Assembly: GCA_003213135.1 (NCBI GenBank) | Contig: QCNT01000001.1 | Coordinates: 1 to 64,000 of the forward strand | DNA length: 64,000 nucleotides | Source of the DNA: Pelagibacteraceae bacterium AG-426-I15 | GTDB taxonomy: Bacteria; Pseudomonadota; Alphaproteobacteria; Pelagibacterales; Pelagibacteraceae | Direction: 5' to 3' | Shown here: positions 55,098 to 62,822 of the stretch, in pieces | Layout of the letters: each line of letters begins with the position of its first letter | How positions within the stretch are numbered: the first letter of the stretch is position 1 | Translations under genes and position numbers: made by a program | The notes under the pieces: model-generated | What the model was told of the DNA's origin: nothing | The model's input: the letters and a program-made list of their open reading frames with translations, nothing else | Database searches by the model: none

Positions 55098-56092
55098 TTA
55101 ACTAGATATTTTTTTGTTAGATGCTCAAGTAAATTAATATGATCATCTCCGTCATTTAAACATGGAACCAAATCAAAGTTTTTGCCACCGCTTTTAAGGA
55201 AGCTTTCTTTTCCTTGGATAAAAATTTCTTCTAAAGTTTCTACACAGTCTGAAGAAAAACCAGGGCAAATAACTAAAATATTTTTCTTTCCATCCCTGGG
55301 TAAACTTTCTAGAGTTTTGTCTGTGTATGGTTGCAGCCACTCTTGGGGCCCAAACCTTGATTGGAATGTTGTTAATATCGGTATTTTTTTAAAACTTTCG
55401 GATAAGAGCCTTGATGTCTTTTGACAATAGCAATGATATGGGTCTCCTTTGTTAAAATATTTTTTAGGTATACCGTGATAGGAAGCTATGACTAGATCGG
55501 GTTTCCAATCTAATTCGGAAATTTTCTTATCAAGACTATTAACTAAAGCAGAAATATATAATGGTTCCGATTCATAGTGAGGTATAATTTGTAAACTAGG
55601 CTGCCATCTCATTTTAATAAGGGTCCTATAAACTTCATCGCAAACTGTTGCCGTTGTTGCGGCTGCATACTGAGGATACAATGGCAAAACTATAATATTT
55701 TCACATCCTTGGTCTTTAAGTTTCATTATTTTACTTTTTATACCAGGGTTTCCATACCTCATAGCAAAATCCACGACTATATTTTCATTTTTTATTTTAT
55801 CGTTTAGTTTTTTAGTCTGCATAATTGTATAATATCTTAGAGGTGACATATTTTCTTTTTTAAACCAAATTTCCTTATAAGCTTTTGCTGTTTTAGATGG
55901 TCGTAAATTAAGAATAAATAAATTTAAAATTATTTTCCATAAAATGGGATTTACTTCTATAACCCTGTTATCTGACAAAAATTCTTTAAGATATTTCCTT
56001 ATATCCCACCAGCTTGTTGAGTCTGGTGTTCCTAAGTTTACTAGGAGCAATCCAGTTTTTCCGTATTTGACCTTGGGATGATCTTGCTTCAT
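55094..56092 (-). CDS. hemH: Ferrochelatase
   Basis: HemH inserts iron into protoporphyrin IX at the inner-membrane face. The 332-residue protein shows LLVNLGTPDS at the start, RYGNPGIKS, the catalytic His in IASYHGIPKKYFNKGDPY, and QSRFGPQEWLQPYT plus CPGFSSDCVETLEEI. Length is normal. It overlaps hemE and hemJ by 4 bp each, so these are translated together. Confidence 0.97.
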   Translation of the reverse strand: MKQDHPKVKYGKTGLLLVNLGTPDSTSWWDIRKYLKEFLSDNRVIEVNPILWKIILNLFILNLRPSKTAKAYKEIWFKKENMSPLRYYTIMQTKKLNDKIKNENIVVDFAMRYGNPGIKSKIMKLKDQGCENIIVLPLYPQYAAATTATVCDEVYRTLIKMRWQPSLQIIPHYESEPLYISALVNSLDKKISELDWKPDLVIASYHGIPKKYFNKGDPYHCYCQKTSRLLSESFKKIPILTTFQSRFGPQEWLQPYTDKTLESLPRDGKKNILVICPGFSSDCVETLEEIFIQGKESFLKSGGKNFDLVPCLNDGDDHINLLEHLTKKYLVK

Positions 56093-57096
56093 CTTTTTTT
56101 TCTTACTAGATTTGTAATATATCTAATTGTTTCTGGTTTTGTATCTGGTAAAACTCCGTGGCCTAAATTGAAAATATACGGATATCCTGAAAATATTTTA
56201 AGATATTTTTCTACCTCTTTTTTAATCGCATTTTCATCTTTCAAAAGAATCTTGGGATCCATACCACCCTGTATTGGTATTCCTTTTAAGTTATTTTTAG
56301 CCCATTGTGGATCTACATCGTAATCTATACTAATACAATGCGGAGAAACTTTTTCGCAATATTCTGCATATTCTTTTCCAAGACCTCTGGGAAAACATAT
56401 TATAGGTTTTTTTTTATTATTTACTTTATTAATTATATTTTTTGATGGGTTGTAACAAAAATTAAACAATTGATTTTTAGGTAACAATCCGGCCCAAGAG
56501 TCAAAGATTTGTATTACATCTGCGCCAGCCTTTATTTGTTCGTTAATATGCAAAGAAATCATATCCTCTAATTTTGCTAATAGTTTTTGGGTTAATTTTT
56601 CGTTTTTAATTACTTTAAAAAAATCAAAATCTTTTTTTGGTGACTTTTGGTTTAACATATAAACAAGCAATGTCCAAGGGGCTCCGGCAAAACCTATTAC
56701 GCTTTTTTGTGGCAGCTTTTCTTTAACTTTGCTTATTGCTTTGTAGACTGGTGATACTTTTTCTAAGAAATTTTGAGCTGTGGTTTTTAAAATTTCTTCT
56801 ATCTTTAAGTCTCCTAAAACTGGGCCCTCTCCCTTTTTAAATTCTACTTTTTGACCAAGTCCATAGGGTATTAGCAAAATATCAGAAAAAATAATTGCTG
56901 CGTCTAGGTCAAATCTTTTTATAGGTTGTATTGTAATTTCGGCTGCTAGTTCACTATTTAAGCACAAATTAATAAAATTAGGATTCTTTATTCTTATCTC
57001 TTTAAACTCAGGCAAATATCTACCTGCCTGTCTCATAAACCATATAGGCAAATATGATGAGTCTCTATTGGAAATGCATTCGACTAGTTTGTTCAT
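56089..57096 (-). CDS. hemE: Uroporphyrinogen decarboxylase
   Basis: HemE removes four carboxyl groups from uroporphyrinogen III. The 335-residue protein has the N-terminal signature PIWFMRQAGRYLPEFKEIR, AIIFSDILLIP with the catalytic Asp, GFAGAPWTLLVYML and the late NLGHGVLPDTKPE. It is the first gene leftward from the candidate replication origin, as in Caulobacter. Confidence 0.97.
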   Translation of the reverse strand: MNKLVECISNRDSSYLPIWFMRQAGRYLPEFKEIRIKNPNFINLCLNSELAAEITIQPIKRFDLDAAIIFSDILLIPYGLGQKVEFKKGEGPVLGDLKIEEILKTTAQNFLEKVSPVYKAISKVKEKLPQKSVIGFAGAPWTLLVYMLNQKSPKKDFDFFKVIKNEKLTQKLLAKLEDMISLHINEQIKAGADVIQIFDSWAGLLPKNQLFNFCYNPSKNIINKVNNKKKPIICFPRGLGKEYAEYCEKVSPHCISIDYDVDPQWAKNNLKGIPIQGGMDPKILLKDENAIKKEVEKYLKIFSGYPYIFNLGHGVLPDTKPETIRYITNLVRKKR

Positions 57097-57369
57097 TAAT
57101 TAATATAGTATAAGTATAATTCTATTTGTTGTAATAGGTCATGTTAGTTAGTGAAAATGGGATAATATTCATATTATCTACATATTGCATGGATTAAAAA
57201 TGTAAATAAAACGGGCTTTTTCTATATTATTAACAATGTTAATTATAAAATATTAAATTATAAACATTATTTTAATTGTTAAATAATTGTTGATTAAGGT
57301 GAATAAAAAACTCTTTCTATGAATATAGCTTTATATCTATGAATTATACTAAAATAACTCACAGTTTTA
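57097..57369. other. oriC: Candidate chromosome replication origin (oriC)
   Basis: This gene-free 273 bp is flanked by divergent hemE and the DUF299 (RP001-type) gene, the position of the Caulobacter origin. It is very AT-rich. Four nine-base sites differ by one base from the DnaA box TTATNCACA: TTATCTACA (57174-57182), TTATTTACA on the minus strand (57201-57209), TTATTAACA (57227-57235) and TTATAAACA (57258-57266). A 9-bp direct repeat TCTATGAAT occurs at 57316 and 57336, spaced 20 bp. Genes on both sides point away from it. Boxes are imperfect, so synteny carries most of the weight. Confidence 0.7.
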
Positions 57370-58191
57370 ATGACAAATAAATATAAAATATTCCTTATCT
57401 CAGATTCTACCGGGGAAACTCTGGATAGAATATTTTTAGCTTTACAATCTCAATTTGCAAATTTCCATTATGACAAGAAAGAATTTGTTTTTATAAGAAC
57501 ACAACAACAGATTGATAAAATAATTAATGAGTGCAAATCACAACAAAGCTCAATAATACTTTACACAATAGTTGATACTAAACTAGCTAAGTTCTTAGGT
57601 ACAGAATGTGAGAAAAATAACATTCCCTGTTTTGGCGTCTTAGGTAATTTAATATTAAGCTTCTCTAAGCTATTAAATCAAAAAGCAACGCACAAACCTA
57701 GCGCTCAACACGTGCTAGATGAAGATTATTACAAGAGAATAGAGGCCATCCAATTTACAATGTCACATGATGATGGAAAAAAGAACGAAGATATAAACCA
57801 AGCAGATATTATTTTATTGGGTGTCAGCAGAACCAGCAAAACACCAACATCAATCTATTTGGCTAACAGAGGTTACAAAACATTAAATATACCACTGGTT
57901 TTAGATCAGGCCATTCCCTCAATTTTAGAAAAAGATAACAAAAAAATCTGTGTAATTGGTTTATTCGCTGACGCTGAAAGATTAGCAGAAGTTAGAAAAA
58001 CCAGAATTAGTGTAAATACATCAATTGATTTAAAAACTTATACCGATGTTGAAAAAATCAGAATAGAAGTAGAAAATTCAAAAAAAATGTTCAAAAGGTT
58101 TAATTGGCCTGCAATAGATGTTACTAGACGATCAGTCGAAGAAACAGCAGCGTCAATAATTAAAATATACGAAATAAAAAAAAATAAATGA
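57370..58191 (+). CDS. DUF299 kinase/pyrophosphorylase (PPDK- or PEP synthase-regulatory type)
   Basis: The 273-residue protein starts IFLISDSTGETLDRIFLAL and has the P-loop-like LLGVSRTSKTPTSIYLANRG, the hallmarks of the DUF299 family. Members switch pyruvate phosphate dikinase or PEP synthase on and off by ADP-dependent phosphorylation and Pi-dependent dephosphorylation of a Thr. Which target is used here cannot be seen. It is the first gene rightward of the candidate origin and overlaps maf by 4 bp. Confidence 0.93.
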   Translation: MTNKYKIFLISDSTGETLDRIFLALQSQFANFHYDKKEFVFIRTQQQIDKIINECKSQQSSIILYTIVDTKLAKFLGTECEKNNIPCFGVLGNLILSFSKLLNQKATHKPSAQHVLDEDYYKRIEAIQFTMSHDDGKKNEDINQADIILLGVSRTSKTPTSIYLANRGYKTLNIPLVLDQAIPSILEKDNKKICVIGLFADAERLAEVRKTRISVNTSIDLKTYTDVEKIRIEVENSKKMFKRFNWPAIDVTRRSVEETAASIIKIYEIKKNK

Positions 58192-58766
58192 AAATAATCT
58201 TAGCGTCGAAAAGTGGAGTAAGAAAAAAAATATTAAACGAGAATCAGATTACCTGTGAAGTCTTTCCGTCAAATATTGATGAAGACGAAGTCAAAAATTC
58301 ATTACTCTCCTCAGGCGCAAGTCCATTATTAATTTCGAAAAATTTGGCAGAATTAAAAGCTAATAAAATAAGTTTAAAATCGCCAGACAAAATAGTTCTA
58401 GGCGCAGACAGTGTTATTGATTTAAACGGCGAACTTATCTCCAAACCCAACGATAGAAAGGAAGCCTTAAATATAATGAAAAAATTAAATGGAAAAAAAC
58501 ACAGGTTAATTAGCTCTGTATGCATATCAAAAAATGGATCAATGATTTGGAACCATACAGATGCCGCCTCATTAACTATGAAAGAACTTAATTTAGACCA
58601 AATTAAATCGTATTTACAAAAAGTAGATGATAAAAAATTATATGCTTATGGAGTTTATCAAATCGAAGCTAGCGGAAAAGATTTATTTTCAAAAATTGAA
58701 GGAGATGAAGATACGATTATGGGCCTCCCCATTAAAAAAATAAAGGAGTATTTAAATAATCTGTAA
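58188..58766 (+). CDS. maf: Maf-like nucleoside triphosphate pyrophosphatase
   Basis: The 192-residue protein has the Maf N-terminal motif IILASKSGVRKKIL (the usual S-P-R-R is changed to S-G-V-R), LGADSVIDLNG with the catalytic Asp, ISKPNDRKEA and YAYGVYQIEA. Maf proteins hydrolyse non-standard or modified nucleotides. It overlaps the DUF299 gene by 4 bp and a small membrane-protein ORF by 1 bp. Confidence 0.92.
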   Translation: MKIILASKSGVRKKILNENQITCEVFPSNIDEDEVKNSLLSSGASPLLISKNLAELKANKISLKSPDKIVLGADSVIDLNGELISKPNDRKEALNIMKKLNGKKHRLISSVCISKNGSMIWNHTDAASLTMKELNLDQIKSYLQKVDDKKLYAYGVYQIEASGKDLFSKIEGDEDTIMGLPIKKIKEYLNNL

Positions 58767-58918
58767 TGCTAATTTTGATTTGGATCATAGTTTGTGCTAT
58801 TTTTTATTTAGTCCAAAAAACCCTCGGTAATTCTGGACATGCACTAGAGTTATTTGCTTTATTAACAGCATTAGCATTATTTTTTATTGATAGATTAAGC
58901 AGAAAAGCAAAAAAATGA
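58766..58918 (+). CDS. Small two-helix membrane protein between maf and aroE (not in ORF track)
   Basis: From ATG at 58766 (sharing one base with the maf stop) the frame encodes 50 residues: MLILIWIIVCAIFYLVQKT, a short linker (LGNSGHALE) and a second hydrophobic stretch ending in LSRKAKK. The stop overlaps the aroE start (ATGA). Tight coupling on both sides and a positive-inside tail support a real gene. Family unknown. Confidence 0.72.
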   Translation: MLILIWIIVCAIFYLVQKTLGNSGHALELFALLTALALFFIDRLSRKAKK

Positions 58919-59703
58919 AAAAATATTTAGTAATAGGAAATCCAATAGAGCATTCATTATCACCATTACTACACAATTTTTGGATTAAAAAGCACGGGGT
59001 AAATGCTATCTATGAAAAAAAGTTGTTAGAGAAAAATGATATTGAAAAAACTCTAAATGATATGAGAGAAAGCGAGACAGAAGGAATAAATGTTACAGTG
59101 CCTTTCAAAAAATACGTAATTCCGTTTTTAGACCAGTTGTCAGATACTGCTAAAAAGACCCAATCAGTAAATACAATTTTCAAAAGACAAAATAAGTTGA
59201 TCGGTGATAACACTGATGTTTACGGTTTTTCGGAAGCAATCAAACTAACCAATTTAAATCTAAAAAATAAAAAGGCACTAATTTTAGGTGCTGGTGGTGT
59301 GACTCCTTCAATCATATTGGCATTAAAAAATATGGGAATTTTAGAAATAGTTTTATCAAATAGAACAAAAGCAAAAGCAGAGGATCTTAAAAAAAGTTTC
59401 CCTTTTCTAAAAGTGATAAATTGGGGAGAAACAACAAAATCCGATTTAATAATTAATGCAACAAGTATAGGCATAAAGGAAAAAGAGGAAATTAAATTGG
59501 ATAATTCCAAATTAGATGGTCAATTATTTTATGATGTAATTTATAATCCATCTGAAACAAAATTTTTAGAAAATGCTAAAAAACTCGGAAAAAAAACAGA
59601 GAATGGTAAAAATATGTTTATCTATCAAGCATTGAAAGCATTTGAAATATGGCATGGTATTAGACCAGAAATTAATACAGAGGTTAATGATTTAATCAAA
59701 TGA
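58915..59703 (+). CDS. aroE: Shikimate dehydrogenase
   Basis: AroE reduces 3-dehydroshikimate with NADPH in aromatic amino acid synthesis. The 262-residue protein has GNPIEHSLSPLLHNFW, the catalytic Lys in GINVTVPFKKYV, DNTDVYGF and the cofactor loop ILGAGGVTPSIILAL. Length is normal. It overlaps coaE by 4 bp. Confidence 0.97.
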   Translation: MKKYLVIGNPIEHSLSPLLHNFWIKKHGVNAIYEKKLLEKNDIEKTLNDMRESETEGINVTVPFKKYVIPFLDQLSDTAKKTQSVNTIFKRQNKLIGDNTDVYGFSEAIKLTNLNLKNKKALILGAGGVTPSIILALKNMGILEIVLSNRTKAKAEDLKKSFPFLKVINWGETTKSDLIINATSIGIKEKEEIKLDNSKLDGQLFYDVIYNPSETKFLENAKKLGKKTENGKNMFIYQALKAFEIWHGIRPEINTEVNDLIK

Positions 59704-60263
59704 TTAAAATAGGAATTACCGGATCATTGGCATCTGGAAAGTCTACAGTTGCTAAAATAATTGCATCTAAGAAATATCCACTTTTTGACGCTGATAAAGC
59801 CGTAAAGAAAATTTACCAAACAAATATTTTTAAAGCAAAAATTTTTAAAAAATTTAAACTTAAAAATAAAAAAAACATAAAAAATAATATAAAAAAAATT
59901 ATATCAAAGAATAAAAAGTCTCTCAAAGATCTTGAAAAAATTATTCACCCTATTGTAAGAAAGCAAATAAGAATTTTTTTAAAAAGAAATAAGAAAAAAA
60001 AATTCGTAATCTTTGAAATACCACTTCTTATTGAAAGTAACTTAATGAAACATTATGATAAGATTATACTTGTTAACTCAAGGAGAGATTTAAGGCTTAA
60101 AAGATATCTTAAAAGAGGTAATAATAAGAAGATATTTAACCTTTTAAATAAAAGACAACTTTCACCTGCGAAAAAAATTAAATTTTGTGATTATGTTATC
60201 AACAACAATAGTTCTTTAAAAAAACTGAAAAAGAATGTTAAATTAATTGAAAGCAAAATATGA
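59700..60263 (+). CDS. coaE: Dephospho-CoA kinase
   Basis: CoaE phosphorylates dephospho-CoA, the last step of coenzyme A synthesis. The 187-residue protein has the P-loop GITGSLASGKSTVA, FDADKAVKKIY, the HPIVR motif and EIPLLIES. It is very rich in Lys and short in the middle compared with typical 200-residue homologues. It overlaps dnaQ by 4 bp. Confidence 0.95.
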   Translation: MIKIGITGSLASGKSTVAKIIASKKYPLFDADKAVKKIYQTNIFKAKIFKKFKLKNKKNIKNNIKKIISKNKKSLKDLEKIIHPIVRKQIRIFLKRNKKKKFVIFEIPLLIESNLMKHYDKIILVNSRRDLRLKRYLKRGNNKKIFNLLNKRQLSPAKKIKFCDYVINNNSSLKKLKKNVKLIESKI

Positions 60264-60931
60264 ATGAAATCATTTTAGATACCGAAACAACAGGATTATC
60301 AGTTGAGCAAGGTGATCGTATAATTGAAATTGCCTGTATAGAAACGAAAGATTTAATCCCAACAAAAAATGTATTTTATAAGTTAATAAATCCTGAAAGA
60401 GAAGTATCAGAAGATGCTTTTAAAATTCATGGATACTCGTATGATAAATTAAAAAAAGAAAAAAAATTTAAAGATATTGCTAATGATTTACTGGAATTTA
60501 TTAAAGGAAAAAAATTGATAATTCATAATGCACCTTTTGATGTTTCTTTTATTAACAATGAGCTAAAAAAAATTAATGAAAATGTCATCGAAATGAAAAA
60601 TGTTGTCGACACACTTGAGATAGCAAGGGGAAAATTTCCTGGTGTTTCAAACAGTTTAGATAGTCTATGTAAAAGGTTTAATATAGATAACTCCAAAAGG
60701 ACAAAACACAATGCTCTTTTGGACTGTGAACTTTTAAGAGAAGTTTATATAAATCTTGTTGATCAAAAAGAACCAACTCTTTCTTTAGTTGAAAATGAAG
60801 AGGCAAAATATAATGTCAAGAAATCTATAAGTAAAAAACAAAACTCTAGTATTATTTTAAAACCAAGTGAAAAAGAGTATTCTAGTCATAAAGAATTTTT
60901 AAAAAAAGAACTTAAAAAAAATTATTTTTAA
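60260..60931 (+). CDS. dnaQ: DNA polymerase III epsilon subunit (3'-5' exonuclease)
   Basis: DnaQ proofreads replication. The 223-residue protein carries Exo I (ILDTETTGLSVEQGDRIIEI), Exo II (HNAPFDVSFINNEL) and Exo III with the catalytic His (KHNALLDCELLREVY), followed by a C-terminal region expected to bind the polymerase. Location near the origin matches Caulobacter. Its stop overlaps the secB stop by 4 bp. Confidence 0.97.
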   Translation: MNEIILDTETTGLSVEQGDRIIEIACIETKDLIPTKNVFYKLINPEREVSEDAFKIHGYSYDKLKKEKKFKDIANDLLEFIKGKKLIIHNAPFDVSFINNELKKINENVIEMKNVVDTLEIARGKFPGVSNSLDSLCKRFNIDNSKRTKHNALLDCELLREVYINLVDQKEPTLSLVENEEAKYNVKKSISKKQNSSIILKPSEKEYSSHKEFLKKELKKNYF

Positions 60932-61338
60932 TTTTTTTCATACAATCTTTGAAAGTCAATAGATTTCTCGAGACTTATTTGTTTAAATCCAGATTTTTCA
61001 AAAATATATATAAGTAAATTTCTAATATCTGGATAGACAGCACCTGGTATGTTTACTAAAATAATCTTTTCTAATTCTTTCTTATCTTCTATTTTATCTT
61101 CAACATTTATAAGCGTAGAATAAACCACAGAAACATTGATACTATTTTCATCTAGTTTTTCAGAAATTAATTTTAGATTCACGTCAATCTCAAAAATGTT
61201 TGCTTTTATATTTTTGCTTTTTATATCAAAATTAATTTTATAATTTTTTATATTTTTCTCTAATAGAAAATATGATTTAGAGTTTGGAATTTTAAAATCG
61301 ATGTTTTTAACGTATTTACCAACTATATTATACTTCAT
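60928..61338 (-). CDS. secB: Protein-export chaperone SecB, divergent
   Basis: The 136-residue protein matches SecB in length and pattern: YVKNIDFKIPNSKSYFLLEK near the start and the late VNIPGAVYPDIRNLLIYIFEKSGF, which resembles the SecB LFPYAR region. Conservation is weak overall. Position between dnaQ and fxsA, as in other alphaproteobacteria near the origin, makes the call firm. It overlaps fxsA by 11 bp. Confidence 0.85.
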   Translation of the reverse strand: MKYNIVGKYVKNIDFKIPNSKSYFLLEKNIKNYKINFDIKSKNIKANIFEIDVNLKLISEKLDENSINVSVVYSTLINVEDKIEDKKELEKIILVNIPGAVYPDIRNLLIYIFEKSGFKQISLEKSIDFQRLYEKN

Positions 61339-61753
61339 TATCTTTATCTTTATTCTTTTCTAAAATTTCACCTTCTATAAAATCATCCTTACTTGTTTTT
61401 ATAGGAATATTTTTCTTTAAAAAAAAATTAATTATTATTTTACGCGTTGGTGGAAATAATAATATAAAACCTATGGTATCAGTAATAAATCCTGGCGTTA
61501 TTAATAACATAGCGGCCAAAGCTATTGACGCACCCGAAATTAGCTCGAAGAGAGGTATTTTATTTTTATATAGATTGTAAATACCAGATCTCAAGGTATT
61601 CAAACCCTCAATTTTTGCTAAATATATTCCAATGAAAGCTGTGGCAAAAATTAGCGAAACAGTTGTTAAAGCACCTATATTTTGACCAATTTTGATCATA
61701 ACATATATTTCAATGGCAGGTACTGCTACCAAAAACAACAATATTGTGTTCAT
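61328..61753 (-). CDS. fxsA: FxsA family membrane protein
   Basis: The 141-residue protein has the FxsA pattern: FLVAVPAIEIYVMIKIGQNIG, TLRSGIYNLYKNKIP and LLITPGFITDTIGFILLFPPTR. E. coli FxsA (suppressor of F exclusion of phage T7) has no clear biochemical role. It is divergent from the Tim44-like gene with a 44 bp gap. Confidence 0.93.
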   Translation of the reverse strand: MNTILLFLVAVPAIEIYVMIKIGQNIGALTTVSLIFATAFIGIYLAKIEGLNTLRSGIYNLYKNKIPLFELISGASIALAAMLLITPGFITDTIGFILLFPPTRKIIINFFLKKNIPIKTSKDDFIEGEILEKNKDKDNEV

Positions 61754-61797
61754 TTGTCATTTTGAAAGTTATATTAATAATATATATTTAGCAAATA

Positions 61798-62403
61798 ATG
61801 AGTAATAGTTTTGGATATTTAGATATTATACTTTTAGCAATGATCGCTGGATTCATCATTCTAAGATTAAGAAACATTCTTGGAAGAAGAACCGGAAATC
61901 AAGATAAAGTACTTACAGAATATGATGAAAAAAAATTTGAAAAATTTAAAGAAGGTTTAACAAAGAAACAAAATAACAAGTCAACAGAATTTGATCCCTC
62001 AGAAAGAAAACAATTTTTAAAAGGTGCAGAAATAGCTTACGAAACTATCATTACAGCTTTTTCAAAAGGCGATAAAAAAAGTTTAAAAACTTTATTAACA
62101 AAAAATATGACCGATAACTTTAACTCTGCCATTGAAGAGAGAGATTCCAAAAAAATCAAATCCGAAATAACTTTTGTAGGCATTAAATCATCTACTATAG
62201 AAAAATTTGATAAAACAGCAGAAGCACTTTTTTTTACAGTTAAATTTGTAAGCGAAATTATCTCAGTGAAAAAAAATGCAGATAATAAGATTATAGAGGG
62301 AGATCCAGATAAAGTTAAAACTGTAATCGACCACTGGAAGTTTACAAAAAAAATATCGAGTGCAAACCCCAATTGGTACCTAGCAGAAATTAAAAGTAGT
62401 TGA
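61798..62403 (+). CDS. Tim44/TimA-like domain protein
   Basis: The 201-residue protein has one N-terminal membrane helix (LDIILLAMIAGFIILRLRNIL), a charged linker and a C-terminal Tim44-like domain from about residue 65 (FLKGAEIAYETIITAFSKGD). This is the alphaproteobacterial TimA, the relative of the mitochondrial import motor protein Tim44; the bacterial role is open. The start of Smr overlaps its stop by 4 bp. Confidence 0.93.
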   Translation: MSNSFGYLDIILLAMIAGFIILRLRNILGRRTGNQDKVLTEYDEKKFEKFKEGLTKKQNNKSTEFDPSERKQFLKGAEIAYETIITAFSKGDKKSLKTLLTKNMTDNFNSAIEERDSKKIKSEITFVGIKSSTIEKFDKTAEALFFTVKFVSEIISVKKNADNKIIEGDPDKVKTVIDHWKFTKKISSANPNWYLAEIKSS

Positions 62404-62822
62404 TTAAAAAAGATTTATCAAAACAAGATAAAGAAGACTGGCAAGATTTTATAGATAATCACTCCCCAATCCCAAATAAAGATGGTCTTCGTGATCAAAA
62501 AAATAATGCAGTAAGGAAATTTAAATTTGATTTTCACGGGTATACAATTGCTGGGGCAAATAAAAAAATTAATGAAATAATCAATTCTTGTTATGAAAAA
62601 GGTGTTTCGGAAATCTTAATTATAACTGGGAAAGGAATTCATTCTAAATCCAAAATGAATGTTTATGCTTCAAAAGAATTAAGCACGTTAAAAAATACTA
62701 TACCTGATTTTTTAAAAACAAATCCTGATTTAAATTCAAAAATAGATAAAATTAAACAAGCTGATAAAGACTTAGGCGGATCAGGCGCAATATTAATTAA
62801 GCTTAAGAAATCTATAAAATAA
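62400..62822 (+). CDS. Smr/MutS2 C-terminal-like domain protein
   Basis: The 140-residue protein has a stand-alone Smr domain: [19 protein letters not shown] (D-x-H motif) and [12 protein letters not shown] (T-G-x-G). Smr domains are endonucleases acting on DNA or RNA. The start is TTG at 62400, overlapping the Tim44-like stop (TTGA). The gene ends 11 bp inside hslU, tail to tail. Confidence 0.93.
   Translation: MIKKDLSKQDKEDWQDFIDNHSPIPNKDGLRDQKNNAVRKFKFDFHGYTIAGANKKINEIINSCYEKGVSEILIITGKGIHSKSKMNVYASKELSTLKNTIPDFLKTNPDLNSKIDKIKQADKDLGGSGAILIKLKKSIK

Noticed and set aside
57240-57300. CtrA-type TTAA-N7-TTAA sites in the origin gap
   Set aside because: Several TTAA words occur, but none with 7-base spacing; they are expected in such AT-rich DNA.
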